From the NCBI RefSeq assembly GCF_009789555.1, contig NZ_CP046903.1, forward strand, positions 1 through 64,000: DNA of 64,000 nt. The letters are read 5' to 3'. This document shows, in pieces, positions 1 through 8,490 of the stretch. Positions within the stretch are counted from its first letter, which is position 1. Every line of letters begins with the position of its first letter. Position numbers and translations under genes: made by a program. The notes below the pieces were generated by a model, which was not told where the DNA came from, made no database searches, and saw only the letters and a program-made list of their open reading frames with translations. The stretch is from Stutzerimonas stutzeri (GTDB lineage Bacteria > Pseudomonadota > Gammaproteobacteria > Pseudomonadales > Pseudomonadaceae).

Positions 1-119
1 CCAGGATTTACGCGCGGCGCCCCGATTTGGTCGATCTCCCTCGGCCATCCCAGCGTCACCTGCGGCCTTCTGGCACATGCCTTGCTCTCCAGATTCTCGA
101 CAGGTCATTGAGTACCGCC

Positions 120-141
120 GTTCATGGCAAGCGCCATGAAC
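120..141. promoter_or_regulatory. Inverted repeat upstream of dctQ
   Basis: Perfect 9-bp arms GTTCATGGC and GCCATGAAC separated by AAGC, about 80 bp before the dctQ start. It could be an operator for the TRAP genes or the remains of a terminator; there is no T tract after it. The rest of 1-221 shows no gene that I can support. Confidence 0.4.
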
Positions 142-221
142 ATCCCTATTCACGCCTGCCACGGCTTATCAACGGCACCTCACGTGCCACATAACAATGC
201 TGGTCTATTGGAGAGACATCC

Positions 222-848
222 ATGAACGCCCTCAGGCGCGCTTGGGATCACTTTGAAGAGGGCTTCATTGCCTTCCTGCTTGCTGCCATGACGCTAGTCA
301 CCTTTGTCTACGTCATCCTCAATAACCTCTACACCGCGTTTTACAGCTTGGGCGATCGCTTCGCTTCTGCTGAAGACCTGTTCTTCGCCATGGGCGACTT
401 CACCATCGGATTGGCCCAGTCGATGACCTGGAGTACCGCCCTGACCAAAGCGCTATTTGCCTGGCTGATCTTCTTCGGCTTGGCCTATGGGGTACGCACC
501 GCCGGCCACATTGGGGTCGACGCCCTGGTCAAACTCGCTCCGCGCCATGTCCAGCGCTATATCGGTGTCCTTGCGTGCCTGTTTTGCCTTGGCTATGCCG
601 GGCTGCTGGCATCGGCGAGCTTCAGCTGGATATCGGCGTTGCTTAACGCCAACATCGGCGCCGAGGACCTTGGACATTTTGGTGTTAAGCAATGGCACAT
701 CGGCATGATCGTTCCGATCGGCTTTGCTTTGGTGTTCATCCGTTTCGCCGAGATCTTCGTACGCCTTCTGCGTAACGAGCAAACCGGGCTAGGCCTGGCA
801 GATGAAGCCGCCGAAGCCGTGAAGCTGGGCGCAGAGGAGTTGAAGTAA
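222..848 (+). CDS. dctQ: TRAP transporter small permease subunit (DctQ-like)
   Basis: Small membrane subunit of a tripartite ATP-independent periplasmic transporter, which imports organic acids or related anions with a periplasmic binding protein. The 208-residue protein has four hydrophobic stretches (about residues 15-40, 70-100, 110-140 and 155-180), as usual for DctQ, and a hydrophilic C-terminus. The start has a GGAGAG ribosome site. It ends directly before the large subunit, so the two are translationally coupled. No binding protein (DctP) is visible in the window; it may lie upstream of base 1. The substrate cannot be told from these subunits. Confidence 0.85.
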   Translation: MNALRRAWDHFEEGFIAFLLAAMTLVTFVYVILNNLYTAFYSLGDRFASAEDLFFAMGDFTIGLAQSMTWSTALTKALFAWLIFFGLAYGVRTAGHIGVDALVKLAPRHVQRYIGVLACLFCLGYAGLLASASFSWISALLNANIGAEDLGHFGVKQWHIGMIVPIGFALVFIRFAEIFVRLLRNEQTGLGLADEAAEAVKLGAEELK

Positions 849-2129
849 ATGACCATTCTTTTCCTCTTCGTCGCGCTCTTCGCGTTGATGTTTATCGGCG
901 TGCCGGTTGCTATCTCATTGGGACTCGCCGGCTCGCTGACAATCCTGCTGTTCAGCCCTGACTCGGTAACCTCCCTGGCGATCAAGCTGTTCGAGACATC
1001 CGAGCACTACACCCTGCTGGCCATCCCCTTCTTCCTTCTCGCCGGCGCGTTCATGACCACTGGCGGTGTCGCACGCCGATTGATTGACTTCGCCAATGCG
1101 TGTGTCGGCCATATCCGTGGTGGTCTGGCCATCGGCGCCGTGCTGGCGTGCATGCTGTTCGCCGCGCTGTCCGGCTCGTCGCCGGCAACTGTGGCGGCGG
1201 TCGGCTCCATCGCCATCGCCGGCATGGTCCGCTCAGGTTATCCGCAAGCCTTTGGCGCAGGTATCGTCTGCAACGCCGGAACCCTGGGCATTCTCATTCC
1301 GCCCTCGGTCGTGATGGTGGTTTATGCCGCCGCGACGGAAACATCGGTCGGCAAGCTATTCATGGCAGGCGTCGTGCCCGGTGTTTTGCTTGGCGTGGTG
1401 CTGATGGCGGCGATCTACATTATTGCCGTCAAGAAAAAACTGCCGGCTCTACCGCGGGCGACGTTTCGCGAATGGCTGTCAGCCGCCCGCAAGGCCGTTT
1501 GGGGTTTGCTGCTGATGGTGGTGATTCTGGGCGGTATCTATTCGGGGATGTTTACACCCACCGAAGCAGCTGCGGTCGCCGCGATCTACTCGGCTTTTGT
1601 CGCGGTATTCGTCTATAAGGACATCACATTACGAGATTGCCCGAAGGTCGTTCTTGAGTCAGGCAAGTTGTCGATCATGCTCATGTTCATCATCGCCAAC
1701 GCCATGCTGTTCGCGCACGTGCTGACCACTGAGCAGATCCCACAGCAGATTACCGCTATGGTTCTCGAGGCGGGTCTGCAGCCCTGGATGTTCCTGCTGG
1801 TGGTGAACATCGTATTGCTGGTGGCCGGCGCGTTCATGGAGCCCTCTGCGATCATTCTGATCCTGGCTCCGATTCTGTTTCCGATCGCCATGGAGCTGGG
1901 CATTGACCCGATTCATCTTGGCATCATCATGGTGGTTAACATGGAAATCGGTCTCATCACACCGCCGGTTGGCCTGAACCTTTTCGTGACCTCAGCTGTG
2001 ACGGGGATGTCAGTGCCTCAGGTTGTGCGCGCGGCCATGCCGTGGCTGATGTTGCTAATCGGCTTTCTGGTGCTGATCACCTATATCCCCGCCTTGTCGC
2101 TCGCACTTCCGAACGCATTGGGCATGTAA
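849..2129 (+). CDS. dctM: TRAP transporter large permease subunit (DctM-like)
   Basis: Large 12-helix permease of the same TRAP system, 426 residues, the standard family length. The glycine- and alanine-rich membrane segments, the family's SGSSPATVAAVG motif near residue 100 and the late ITPPVGLNLFV motif are present. The ATG follows the dctQ stop codon with no gap, and a GAGGAG site lies within the end of dctQ. A strong terminator follows, so dctQM is a unit closed at its 3' end. It is separated from the nitrile hydratase operon by cassettes and insertion sequences, so a functional link with that operon is not supported. Confidence 0.9.
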   Translation: MTILFLFVALFALMFIGVPVAISLGLAGSLTILLFSPDSVTSLAIKLFETSEHYTLLAIPFFLLAGAFMTTGGVARRLIDFANACVGHIRGGLAIGAVLACMLFAALSGSSPATVAAVGSIAIAGMVRSGYPQAFGAGIVCNAGTLGILIPPSVVMVVYAAATETSVGKLFMAGVVPGVLLGVVLMAAIYIIAVKKKLPALPRATFREWLSAARKAVWGLLLMVVILGGIYSGMFTPTEAAAVAAIYSAFVAVFVYKDITLRDCPKVVLESGKLSIMLMFIIANAMLFAHVLTTEQIPQQITAMVLEAGLQPWMFLLVVNIVLLVAGAFMEPSAIILILAPILFPIAMELGIDPIHLGIIMVVNMEIGLITPPVGLNLFVTSAVTGMSVPQVVRAAMPWLMLLIGFLVLITYIPALSLALPNALGM

Positions 2130-2144
2130 GGCTCGCCTTAGGGA

Positions 2145-2168
2145 AGCCCGGCAAGGCCGGGCTTTTTT
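2145..2168 (+). terminator. Rho-independent terminator after dctQM
   Basis: GC-rich 8-bp stem AGCCCGGC / GCCGGGCT with a 3-nt loop, followed by six T, 16 bp after the dctM stop. Confidence 0.9.
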
Positions 2169-2722
2169 CATTCTTACTTCAACCGTAGACGGGCAAATCT
2201 CGGCCAGAAGCGGCCACTAATTTCTTGGCAATCAACAGCAGAAAAAGCATTATGGAAACAACTGCTCACGCGCAGTCCCATCTTCGGCGGCATGGATGCC
2301 TTGCTTATCTCACACAAGCATTCATTCCTGCTAGCTTTGGCGACATGCTGTGAAGCGCGGGCTTATGCCGCATTCGGCCGCCCTGGCTTATACCGCGTTC
2401 GATATAACGTCGCAGCAGAAGGGAGTGAAAGATGCATAAAACACTGATCCGCAAGAGAAAAGTCAACATTGTTAGCGAAATGTTAGGCTGCGTATTAGTC
2501 GAGCGTTCGGTCTAATCACTGTTAGTGGCTTTTCTCCAGGTCATGTCAGGGTCACGAACGTTTGAAGTAATCCAGCAGTAATCCGACAGCTCCAGTGTTC
2601 GGCTAACGCCGTAGAAAGCACAATCTAGAGGTTGATTAACGAGATAGTAGATGGTCCGGTGAAACCGACTAAGAGAAAATTGTGAGTCTGTAACTGACGT
2701 TGTGACGCGGCCCGGAGAAATT
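2169..2722. other. Non-coding stretch before the cassette genes
   Basis: No convincing reading frame. A GTTAGGC heptamer at 2482-2488 resembles an integron core site, but I could not find its complementary partner, so this left boundary of the cassette region is uncertain. Confidence 0.4.
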
Positions 2723-3202
2723 ATGATCGAGAGAGTTTTCAGAAGTAGTCGGTTTATGGTGTGGGTGGCAGTCGTTATCTGTGCGGTGTCATCTTTGCTC
2801 TTGTATGGTGCCTCGGTTAACATAATCTGGAATACCGCACTGGATGTAGTACGTGATATACCGGTCTCTGCTGACGACGGCAAGAGCCTCGCGGTTCGCC
2901 TCCTGAAGCTGTTGGATCTCCTGCTGATCGCTATTACTTTTCAGATCATGGCGGTTAACCTGTATCGTCTGTTCATCCGTCCGGTGTCTGATGATGACAG
3001 AGAATCCCAAAACCCTCTGGACATTAAGAGCTTCCATGATTTGAAGATAACAGTAAGCCAAGTGGCTGTTGTGCTACTGATGGTTCTGTTCCTTGAGCAG
3101 GCGGTAGAGATTGGCGCTACGATCGCTACGTTATACTTTGGTGCTGCCATCGGTATCATTATTTTGGCCTCGGTATTCGCGTGGAAGAATATGAAAGACT
3201 GA
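2723..3202 (+). CDS. YqhA/UPF0114-family membrane protein
   Basis: A 159-residue inner membrane protein with hydrophobic segments near residues 10-32, 60-85, 105-125 and 130-150, and a short charged middle loop. This layout and the 'LLDLLLIAITFQIMAVNLYRLF' region resemble the YqhA (UPF0114) family of unknown function. I chose the ATG at 2723 over an earlier GTG at 2702 because CGGAG lies 6 bp before it. The gene sits before an integron cassette array and may itself be a cassette (core-like GTTAGAC at 3216-3222 just after its stop), but no complete attC could be drawn for it. Confidence 0.6.
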   Translation: MIERVFRSSRFMVWVAVVICAVSSLLLYGASVNIIWNTALDVVRDIPVSADDGKSLAVRLLKLLDLLLIAITFQIMAVNLYRLFIRPVSDDDRESQNPLDIKSFHDLKITVSQVAVVLLMVLFLEQAVEIGATIATLYFGAAIGIIILASVFAWKNMKD

Positions 3203-3232
3203 TGCACAGCACGCGGTTAGACGTCACCTGCT

Positions 3233-3257
3233 GGTTGCCTGAACTAGAGAGGCAACC
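3233..3257. terminator. Stem-loop after the YqhA-like gene
   Basis: Perfect 8-bp arms GGTTGCCT / AGGCAACC with a 9-nt loop, 31 bp after the stop. There is no T tract, so it is a weak terminator candidate or part of a folded recombination site. Confidence 0.35.
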
Positions 3258-3389
3258 ACTCCGCAGAGAATGTAGGCGGCCAACGCTTCATGGGAGCCTG
3301 CTTTGGGCAAGAGCCAACGTCACGGGCGTCTGCCACTAACCAATCCAAGCATAGCGACACCATTTCGGTTGCGGCTTCGCCTTCACTAC

Positions 3390-3417
3390 AAAGCTGCGCG
3401 TGTTGGCGGCGTTATGC
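3390..3417 (+). other. 3' half of an integron attC (core GTTATGC)
   Basis: The sequence GGCGGCGTTATGC ends in the core heptamer GTTATGC (3411-3417). Its exact inverse GCATAAC starts the attC at 5232, as expected if both belong to the ends of one cassette. The 5' partner of this upstream attC was not identified. Confidence 0.55.
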
Positions 3418-3890
3418 GCATCCATAGAGAGGGTACTCTTATTATTGAAATCAGGAAGGCAGAAAAAGCGGACGTTCCTGCGATACTCGACCTTGTTCGA
3501 GGAAAAGCGGAATTCGATGGGTGTTTGAATTCGCTTCAATCTACGGAAGCTGACATTGAGGAAGCTTTCTTCTCCGAACAACCCAAGGCGTTTGCGCTCT
3601 TGGCCATGAAGTCAGGCGAGGCCGTGGGTATCGCGACGTACTACAGTATCTATTCCACGTTCATTGCCAAGCCTGGCATCTGGCTAGACGATCTGTTTGT
3701 CTATCCGCAGTTCCGGGGAAGCGGTGTGGGCGAAGCTCTACTCTCAGAGCTGTGTATCCTCGCTCAGAATACTGGCTGCGGGCGTATTGACTGGATCGTG
3801 GCTACCGACAATGATCGAGGAAGGAGCTTCTACGAGCGCTCGGGCGCTCGGATATTCGAAGAGGTACGGCGTGCCCGGTTAGATGAATGA
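3414..3890 (+). CDS. GNAT family N-acetyltransferase in an integron cassette, 3' end cut by IS
   Basis: Transfers an acetyl group from acetyl-CoA; the acceptor is unknown. The GNAT core is clear: the IWLDDLFVYPQFRGSGVG stretch is the acetyl-CoA binding motif A, followed by DNDRGRSFYERSGA. The first in-frame ATG lies inside the cassette core site; an ATT codon at about 3438, behind GAGAGGG, is another possible start and would give the usual MIEIRKAEKAD-like N-terminus. The stop TGA is formed by the first three bases of the inserted IS3 element. Joining the sequence across the IS continues the frame by roughly 20 residues into the attC, so the native C-terminus is lost. The protein is probably still folded, because the catalytic core is intact. 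Confidence 0.75.
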   Translation: MRIHREGTLIIEIRKAEKADVPAILDLVRGKAEFDGCLNSLQSTEADIEEAFFSEQPKAFALLAMKSGEAVGIATYYSIYSTFIAKPGIWLDDLFVYPQFRGSGVGEALLSELCILAQNTGCGRIDWIVATDNDRGRSFYERSGARIFEEVRRARLDE

Positions 3891-3926
3891 ATCGCCCCGG
3901 CTTTTGTGGAGGCCGTTTCGTTTAAG

Positions 3927-4769
3927 TCAGGCCGCCATGGCCTGACCTGCTTGTTGCTGGTAGAAGTTTGCCTCAGCTTCCGCAGGCGGGATATAGCCGA
4001 TTGAACTCAGCAACCGCTGGTGGTTGTACCAGTGCACCCATTTCAAAGTCGCCATCTCAACAGCTTCGCGGCTCTTCCATGATTGACGGTAAATCAGCTC
4101 GGCCTTGTACAGCCCGTTGATTGTTTCGGCCAAGGCGTTGTCGTAGCTATCGCCCTTGCTGCCAACTGAGGGCTCAATGCCGGCCTCTGCCAGTCGCTCG
4201 GTGTAGCGGATCGAGACGTACTGGCTGCCACGGTCGCTGTGGTGGATCAGGCCACCCGTGCGATGTGGCTGACGGGCATACAGGGCTTGCTCCAGGGCAT
4301 CCAGCACGAAGTCGGTCTTCATGCTGGTACTGACTCGCCAGCCGACGATCCGCCGCGCAAACACGTCAATCACGAAGGCCACATACAGCCAGCCCTGCCA
4401 GGTCGACACATACGTGAAGTCCGACACCCACAACTGGTTCGGGCGATCGGCATGGAACTGGCGCTGTACGCGATCCAGCGGGCAGAGCGACTTGTCGCCG
4501 GCCACCGTTGTCCGCACGACCTGGCCGCGCCTAATGCCCTGCAATCCAGCCCGACGCATCAACCGTTCCACCGTGCATCTGGCCGTCTCGATGCCTTCTC
4601 GCCGGAGCTGCTTCCAGACCTTCACCGCGCCATAGCACTGCATGTTGGTGTTCCACACCCGCTGGATTTCCAAGATCAACGCGTCATCGCGCCGAGCACG
4701 GCAACAGCGCAGTTCCGGGTTGCGCTGCTGCGCCGCGTGCCGGCGGTAACCGGACGGGGCGATCTGCAA
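3927..4769 (-). CDS. IS3-family transposase OrfB (DDE integrase domain)
   Basis: Catalytic part of the transposase. The rve-type integrase core has the DDE triad in VSDFTYV, HSDRGSQY and NALAETINGLYKAEL. The listed ATG begins inside the conserved CRVLQIAPSGY stretch; the frame stays open upstream (about to the end of orfA), which is normal for IS3 elements, where OrfAB is made by -1 ribosomal frameshifting near the end of orfA. No internal stop is visible in the core, so the element looks functional. Confidence 0.9.
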   Translation of the reverse strand: MQIAPSGYRRHAAQQRNPELRCCRARRDDALILEIQRVWNTNMQCYGAVKVWKQLRREGIETARCTVERLMRRAGLQGIRRGQVVRTTVAGDKSLCPLDRVQRQFHADRPNQLWVSDFTYVSTWQGWLYVAFVIDVFARRIVGWRVSTSMKTDFVLDALEQALYARQPHRTGGLIHHSDRGSQYVSIRYTERLAEAGIEPSVGSKGDSYDNALAETINGLYKAELIYRQSWKSREAVEMATLKWVHWYNHQRLLSSIGYIPPAEAEANFYQQQAGQAMAA

Positions 4770-4825
4770 GACACGGCAGATCGACTCGACCCCGAGACGG
4801 TCACGATGCTGATCGACAAATGCCC

Positions 4826-5149
4826 TCAGGACTTGGTGCGGCGGTCGAGCTCCGCCTGGGCAAAATACGCACTGGCCAGGCGCAGAATCTCGTTGGCTTT
4901 GCGCAACTCACGGTTCTCACGCTCCAGGGCTTTGATGCGTTCGCGCTCTTCGGTGGTCGGCCCAGGACGCTGACCGGCATCAGTCTGGTGGCGACGAATC
5001 CAGCCATGCAGGGTTTGCGCTGCACAACCAATCTTCGGGGCGATGGCCTCAATGGCCGCCCACTCGGAGGGGTAGTCGTTCAGGTGCTCCAGAACCATGC
5101 GCACAGCACGTTCACGGACTTCGGGGGAGTAGGTCGTAGTCTTTCTCAT
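4826..5149 (-). CDS. IS3-family OrfA (HTH, leucine zipper)
   Basis: 107-residue DNA-binding subunit of the IS3 element: helix-turn-helix around residues 10-50 (YSPEVRERAVRMV and QTLHGWIRRH) followed by a coiled coil with regularly spaced leucines (EERERIKALERENRELRKA). It binds the terminal inverted repeats and supplies the N-terminus of the OrfAB fusion. Confidence 0.9.
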   Translation of the reverse strand: MRKTTTYSPEVRERAVRMVLEHLNDYPSEWAAIEAIAPKIGCAAQTLHGWIRRHQTDAGQRPGPTTEERERIKALERENRELRKANEILRLASAYFAQAELDRRTKS

Positions 5150-5231
5150 AGCCTCATCTTCTCAAGAGTTGAGGCCTCCACGAAACCCGGGGCGATTCAG
5201 AATGTGCGATCAACGCACTTGCAGAGAAAGC

Positions 5232-5279
5232 GCATAACAAAGCAATGCACCCGACAAGCGGGTGATTGCGGCGTTAGGC
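5232..5279 (+). other. Integron attC site closing the GNAT cassette
   Basis: Starts with GCATAAC and ends with GTTAGGC. The two halves pair (GCAATGCACCCG against CGGGTGATTGC) with an extra unpaired G, as expected for the folded bottom strand recognised by integron integrase. GCATAAC is the inverse of GTTATGC at 3411, the expected match between the beginning and end of one cassette. Confidence 0.85.
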
Positions 5280-5330
5280 ACAGTCAAACACGCAACAATC
5301 CAATTCTTTCAACCCAGGGGTCTCCCAACT

Positions 5331-5891
5331 ATGAAAGTCAAACTTGTAGCATTAACAGCATTAGTCGCACTTACCTCAAACATTGCGAACGCAAACGAGC
5401 CCATCGTTGTAAATCAGGCAGTAACAGAGAAGGAAGCATTAACAGCTCAGCAAGCATGGTGTGCTGCTCTTCTTGATATCAACGCCGCATACGAAAAGGA
5501 TGGAAAAGTAGCAGCGAGAGCATTGGCCGAGAAAGTCATAGATTCCGCTTACGCCTACCAAATGGGCGCAGTACTCTTTAAGCCTACGCTCACGGTGAAC
5601 CCTCAAACATTTCGCCCCACACGTGCCGGTGCGCTATCTTATTTCGTTGGCGGTGACCCATCCTTCCCTGCCGACACAGGTTTTGCTCTAAAAGGCTGGA
5701 GAAAATGTGAGCCTGTCACTTCTGCTATTTTTCTTGATGGCAATAGCGCAATTACTATGGGGAAAGTTCACTTCACAGATAAAAATGGGAAAGTGACTAC
5801 CGTTGACAAAACGTGGGGTTACGTTAAAGACGATGCGGGAAATTTGCGCATTAACCTTCACCATTCATCATTGGAGTACCAACCTAAGTAA
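5331..5891 (+). CDS. Exported NTF2/SnoaL-like cassette protein
   Basis: 186-residue protein with a typical Sec signal peptide (MKVKLVALTALVALTS..., likely cleaved near ANA-NE, residue 22). The mature part has the features of exported SnoaL/NTF2-like proteins: an N-terminal helix with QQAWCAALLDI, and a C-terminal beta sheet ending in LRINLHHSSLEYQ. Enzyme function is not evident; such proteins are common integron passengers. The DNA is clearly more AT-rich than its neighbours, in keeping with cassette origin. The ATG at 5331 has a CAGGGG site upstream, and the gene fills the space between two attC sites. Confidence 0.75.
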   Translation: MKVKLVALTALVALTSNIANANEPIVVNQAVTEKEALTAQQAWCAALLDINAAYEKDGKVAARALAEKVIDSAYAYQMGAVLFKPTLTVNPQTFRPTRAGALSYFVGGDPSFPADTGFALKGWRKCEPVTSAIFLDGNSAITMGKVHFTDKNGKVTTVDKTWGYVKDDAGNLRINLHHSSLEYQPK

Positions 5892-5924
5892 ATCCGCTAT
5901 AAACCCATAGGCAGTGGAGTTGTT

Positions 5925-5982
5925 GCCTAACAAGTCATTCCAGCGGACTGCCTACGGCATCCGCTGAATTCCAACGTTAGGT
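5925..5982 (+). other. Integron attC site closing the NTF2-like cassette
   Basis: Begins with GCCTAAC, the inverse of the GTTAGGC that opens this cassette at 5273, and ends with GTTAGGT. Arms CATTCCAGCGGA and TCCGCTGAATTC pair around a loop CTGCCTACGGCA. The final GTTAGGT would open the next cassette, but that is replaced by the IS1182 element. Confidence 0.85.
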
Positions 5983-6043
5983 TATCCGAGCAAAAGTGAC
6001 CCGCCCCTCATTCCTCAGTCACTGTGAATGTCCGCTTCTGGCC

Positions 6044-7698
6044 CAGAGTGTGTAAAAACATCCCGGTAAACCCTTGCTATGATTTCCGAGAATCTCATCG
6101 CAAGGGACGCCCATGAAACGGTTTATCCAGGGTGAACATCGAGGTCAAAGCACCTTACTTCCCGAAAGCCTCGACGACTACGTCAGCGATACCAATCCGG
6201 TTCGGGTGGTTGACGTTTTCGTCGATGAACTCGATTTGGCCAATCTAGGTTTTGATGGCGTCATTCCAGCCGAAACCGGCAGACCTGCCTACCACCCGGC
6301 GATCCTGCTGAAGATCTACATCTACGGTTACCTAAACCGAATTCAATCGAGCCGACGTCTGGAGCGAGAAGCCCAGCGCAACGTCGAACTCATGTGGCTA
6401 ACCGGGCGTTTGATGCCCGATTTCAAGACCATCGCCAACTTCCGAAAAGACAACAGCAAGGCCATTCGCGGCGTCTGCCGCCAGTTCGTTTTGCTCTGCC
6501 AGCAGTTGGGGTTGTTTGACGAAAACCTGGTTGCCATCGACGGCAGCAAATTCAAGGCAGTGAACAACCGTGACCGCAATTTCACCAGCGCCAAACTGAA
6601 GCGGCGCATGGAAGAAATCGAGGCGAGCATCGGCCGTTATTTGGCTGCGCTCGATGCGGCTGATCGACAGATTCCTAGCGCCTCCGCGCCAGACATTGCC
6701 AGCCTGGAAGATAAAATCGCCAAGCTCAAATCGCAGATGAAAGAGCTTCAAGGGATCGAAACTCAGCTCAACGATTCCCCTGACAAACAGGTTTCGCTGA
6801 CCGACCCGGATGCCCGTTCGATGATGACGCGCGGCAGCGGTATCGTCGGCTACAACGTGCAGACGGCGGTCGATACGCAGCACCATTTGATTGTTGCTCA
6901 TGAGGTCACCAACAGAGGTTCTGACCGCGACCAACTCAGCTCGATGGCCAAGCAAGCTAGGGAAGCCATTGGCGCAGAAACATTGTCGGTAGTCGCCGAC
7001 CGAGGCTACTTCAAGGGTGAAGAAATCCTCGCCTGTCACGATGCAAACATCACCGCTTATGTGCCAAAGCCGATGACTTCAAGCGCCAAGGCTGATGGCC
7101 GGTTCAACAAAGATGCCTTCGTTTATGACGCGACGAAAAACGAATATACATGCCCGGCTGGAGAGGCACTGATTTGGCGATTCTCCAGCGTTGAGAAAGG
7201 CATGAATATGCACTGTTACTGGAGTTCAAAGTGCCAGAGTTGCGCGCTGAAAACCCAGTGCACGCCAAGCACAAATCGTCGAGTAAGGCGCTGGGAACAT
7301 GAAGCGGTGCTGGAGGAAATGCAACGCCGGCTGAACCAAGCACCGGAGATGATGCGGGTTCGAAAACGGACTGTTGAGCATCCCTTCGGGACGCTCAAAC
7401 AATGGATGGGAGCAACGCACTTCCTGACTCGAAAACTGAATGGGGTGAGCGCAGAAATGAGCTTGAATGTGCTCGCCTACAACTTGAAGCGGGTGATGAA
7501 AATCATCGGCACCGAAGGCTTGTTGAAGGCGATGGCGGCGTAAAAGCCCAGCTTTTACTGCCCCAAGAGGTGCCAAAGCGCTTCATACGCGCTCTGAAGC
7601 GTTACCGGCGCTGATCGTGGTAAATAATCGGGAAATCGCCACGCCCAGGAGCAATGGGCTGAAGCACGCAAGATAAGAAAGTGTTTTTACACACTCTG
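6044..7698 (+). mobile_element. IS1182-family insertion sequence
   Basis: Perfect 17-bp terminal inverted repeats CAGAGTGTGTAAAAACA (6044-6060) and its inverse (7682-7698) enclose one transposase gene. A clear target duplication was not resolved. The flanks TTCTGGCC and CCGATAGCGGCC suggest it split a sequence that was itself palindrome-like. Confidence 0.88.
6113..7543 (+). CDS. IS1182-family transposase
   Basis: 476-residue DDE transposase. The N-terminal DUF772-type region (GRPAYHPAILLKIYIYGYL) is followed by DGSKFKAVN, a coiled-coil insertion at about residues 160-210, the second Asp in VVADRGYFKG, a cysteine cluster around residues 370-385 (CQSCALKTQC) and VEHPFGTLKQWMG holding the last acidic residue. 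Length and order fit a complete IS1182-family enzyme, and no stop interrupts it. Confidence 0.92.
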   Translation: MKRFIQGEHRGQSTLLPESLDDYVSDTNPVRVVDVFVDELDLANLGFDGVIPAETGRPAYHPAILLKIYIYGYLNRIQSSRRLEREAQRNVELMWLTGRLMPDFKTIANFRKDNSKAIRGVCRQFVLLCQQLGLFDENLVAIDGSKFKAVNNRDRNFTSAKLKRRMEEIEASIGRYLAALDAADRQIPSASAPDIASLEDKIAKLKSQMKELQGIETQLNDSPDKQVSLTDPDARSMMTRGSGIVGYNVQTAVDTQHHLIVAHEVTNRGSDRDQLSSMAKQAREAIGAETLSVVADRGYFKGEEILACHDANITAYVPKPMTSSAKADGRFNKDAFVYDATKNEYTCPAGEALIWRFSSVEKGMNMHCYWSSKCQSCALKTQCTPSTNRRVRRWEHEAVLEEMQRRLNQAPEMMRVRKRTVEHPFGTLKQWMGATHFLTRKLNGVSAEMSLNVLAYNLKRVMKIIGTEGLLKAMAA

Positions 7699-8490
7699 AG
7701 CCGATAGCGGCCGTTCCTCACTTACTTTAGAACCCAAGCGGCCCCCCAAGATGATCTGGTCTTTACCCCTATCGTCAAACACCCACCCGACTATCCGAAG
7801 CCAGCATGAAGGCAATAGCCGTGGGTTGTCGACAAGCCACCTTGGGGCCGGGCCAGCCCGGCGCTGGCGCTGCCGAGTTTGGGGTGGAGGCGCATGGGAG
7901 CTCACCCGTTTCCATGATTTGGCAGGCATTAACGCCTACATCCCTTGAGGTTGGGCGGATCCTCCCCCAAACACTGAAACGAAGCGCTGGCGGGCGGGCT
8001 GCCACGATGCAAGTGCTGAGTAAATGACAAGTCGCCCTGGAGCCATACCGCCATACTTACGGGACGCGTCACCATCTGTCGATGGTAACGCGATGCAACA
8101 ACATGCCGACCACCAACTTGCACTACAGATCCAGGGAGCGCCGCCAGGTAGGCGGCCCCGTGAGTCGGCGCGGCGCCAAATAAACGATTTCGAGCAATCC
8201 CGTCGTGCTACATCTTCGCCCTGCTGTCTCTTCCTAGCTTTGCGTACCAATAAATGATTCCACATAGCTCGACGCCGGATGTGGCCAAGCATCACCTTCG
8301 TGGTAACAGATCAGCAGCCGCATCGGCGGTGAAGGACGCAAGTCGCCTCGCTGCGGACGCTGGCCGAGTGCAGCCGGCTGATGGAAACGACAAGACGCTG
8401 CGGTTAGAGCGCTGGGCTATTCGAGCGCAAGTTAACGGCTAGTACTGGGCATCATCCTCCCTGCCCAGGCAAGCCCAGCGATTCGGTTCG
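7699..8490. other. Gene-poor stretch between IS1182 and the nitrile hydratase operon
   Basis: About 790 bp in which I see only short frames without recognisable protein character or ribosome sites. It likely contains the 3' flank of the operon and worn-out mobile DNA. Confidence 0.5.

Larger units (their letters stand above)
3888..5199 (-). mobile_element. IS3-family insertion sequence (IS150/IS51-like group)
   Basis: The element is 1312 bp with terminal inverted repeats TGAATCGCCCCGG (3888-3900) and CCGGGGCGATTCA (5187-5199), and further similarity inward to GTGGAGGC. The flanking trinucleotides GAA (3885-3887 and 5200-5202) form a 3-bp target duplication. It carries orfA and orfB in overlapping -1 arrangement. 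It inserted within the last codons of the GNAT cassette gene, in the opposite orientation. Confidence 0.93.

Noticed and set aside
222..2129. TRAP transporter as uptake system of the nitrile operon
   Set aside because: It is on the other strand, closed by its own terminator, and separated by cassettes and two insertion sequences. The nitrile operon has its own ABC importer.
2482..3222. YqhA-like gene as a proven integron cassette
   Set aside because: Core-like GTTAGGC and GTTAGAC are present but neither has its inverse partner at the expected place.
3335..3417. Complete attC upstream of the GNAT cassette
   Set aside because: CACTAAC at 3335 could be a 5' core, but the arms inside do not pair with the 3' half, so only the 3' half is listed.
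7751..8442. Several overlapping frames of 60-120 codons in the gap left of the nitrile operon
   Set aside because: Biased Arg/Pro-rich translations on both strands, no ribosome sites, typical of GC-rich non-coding DNA.
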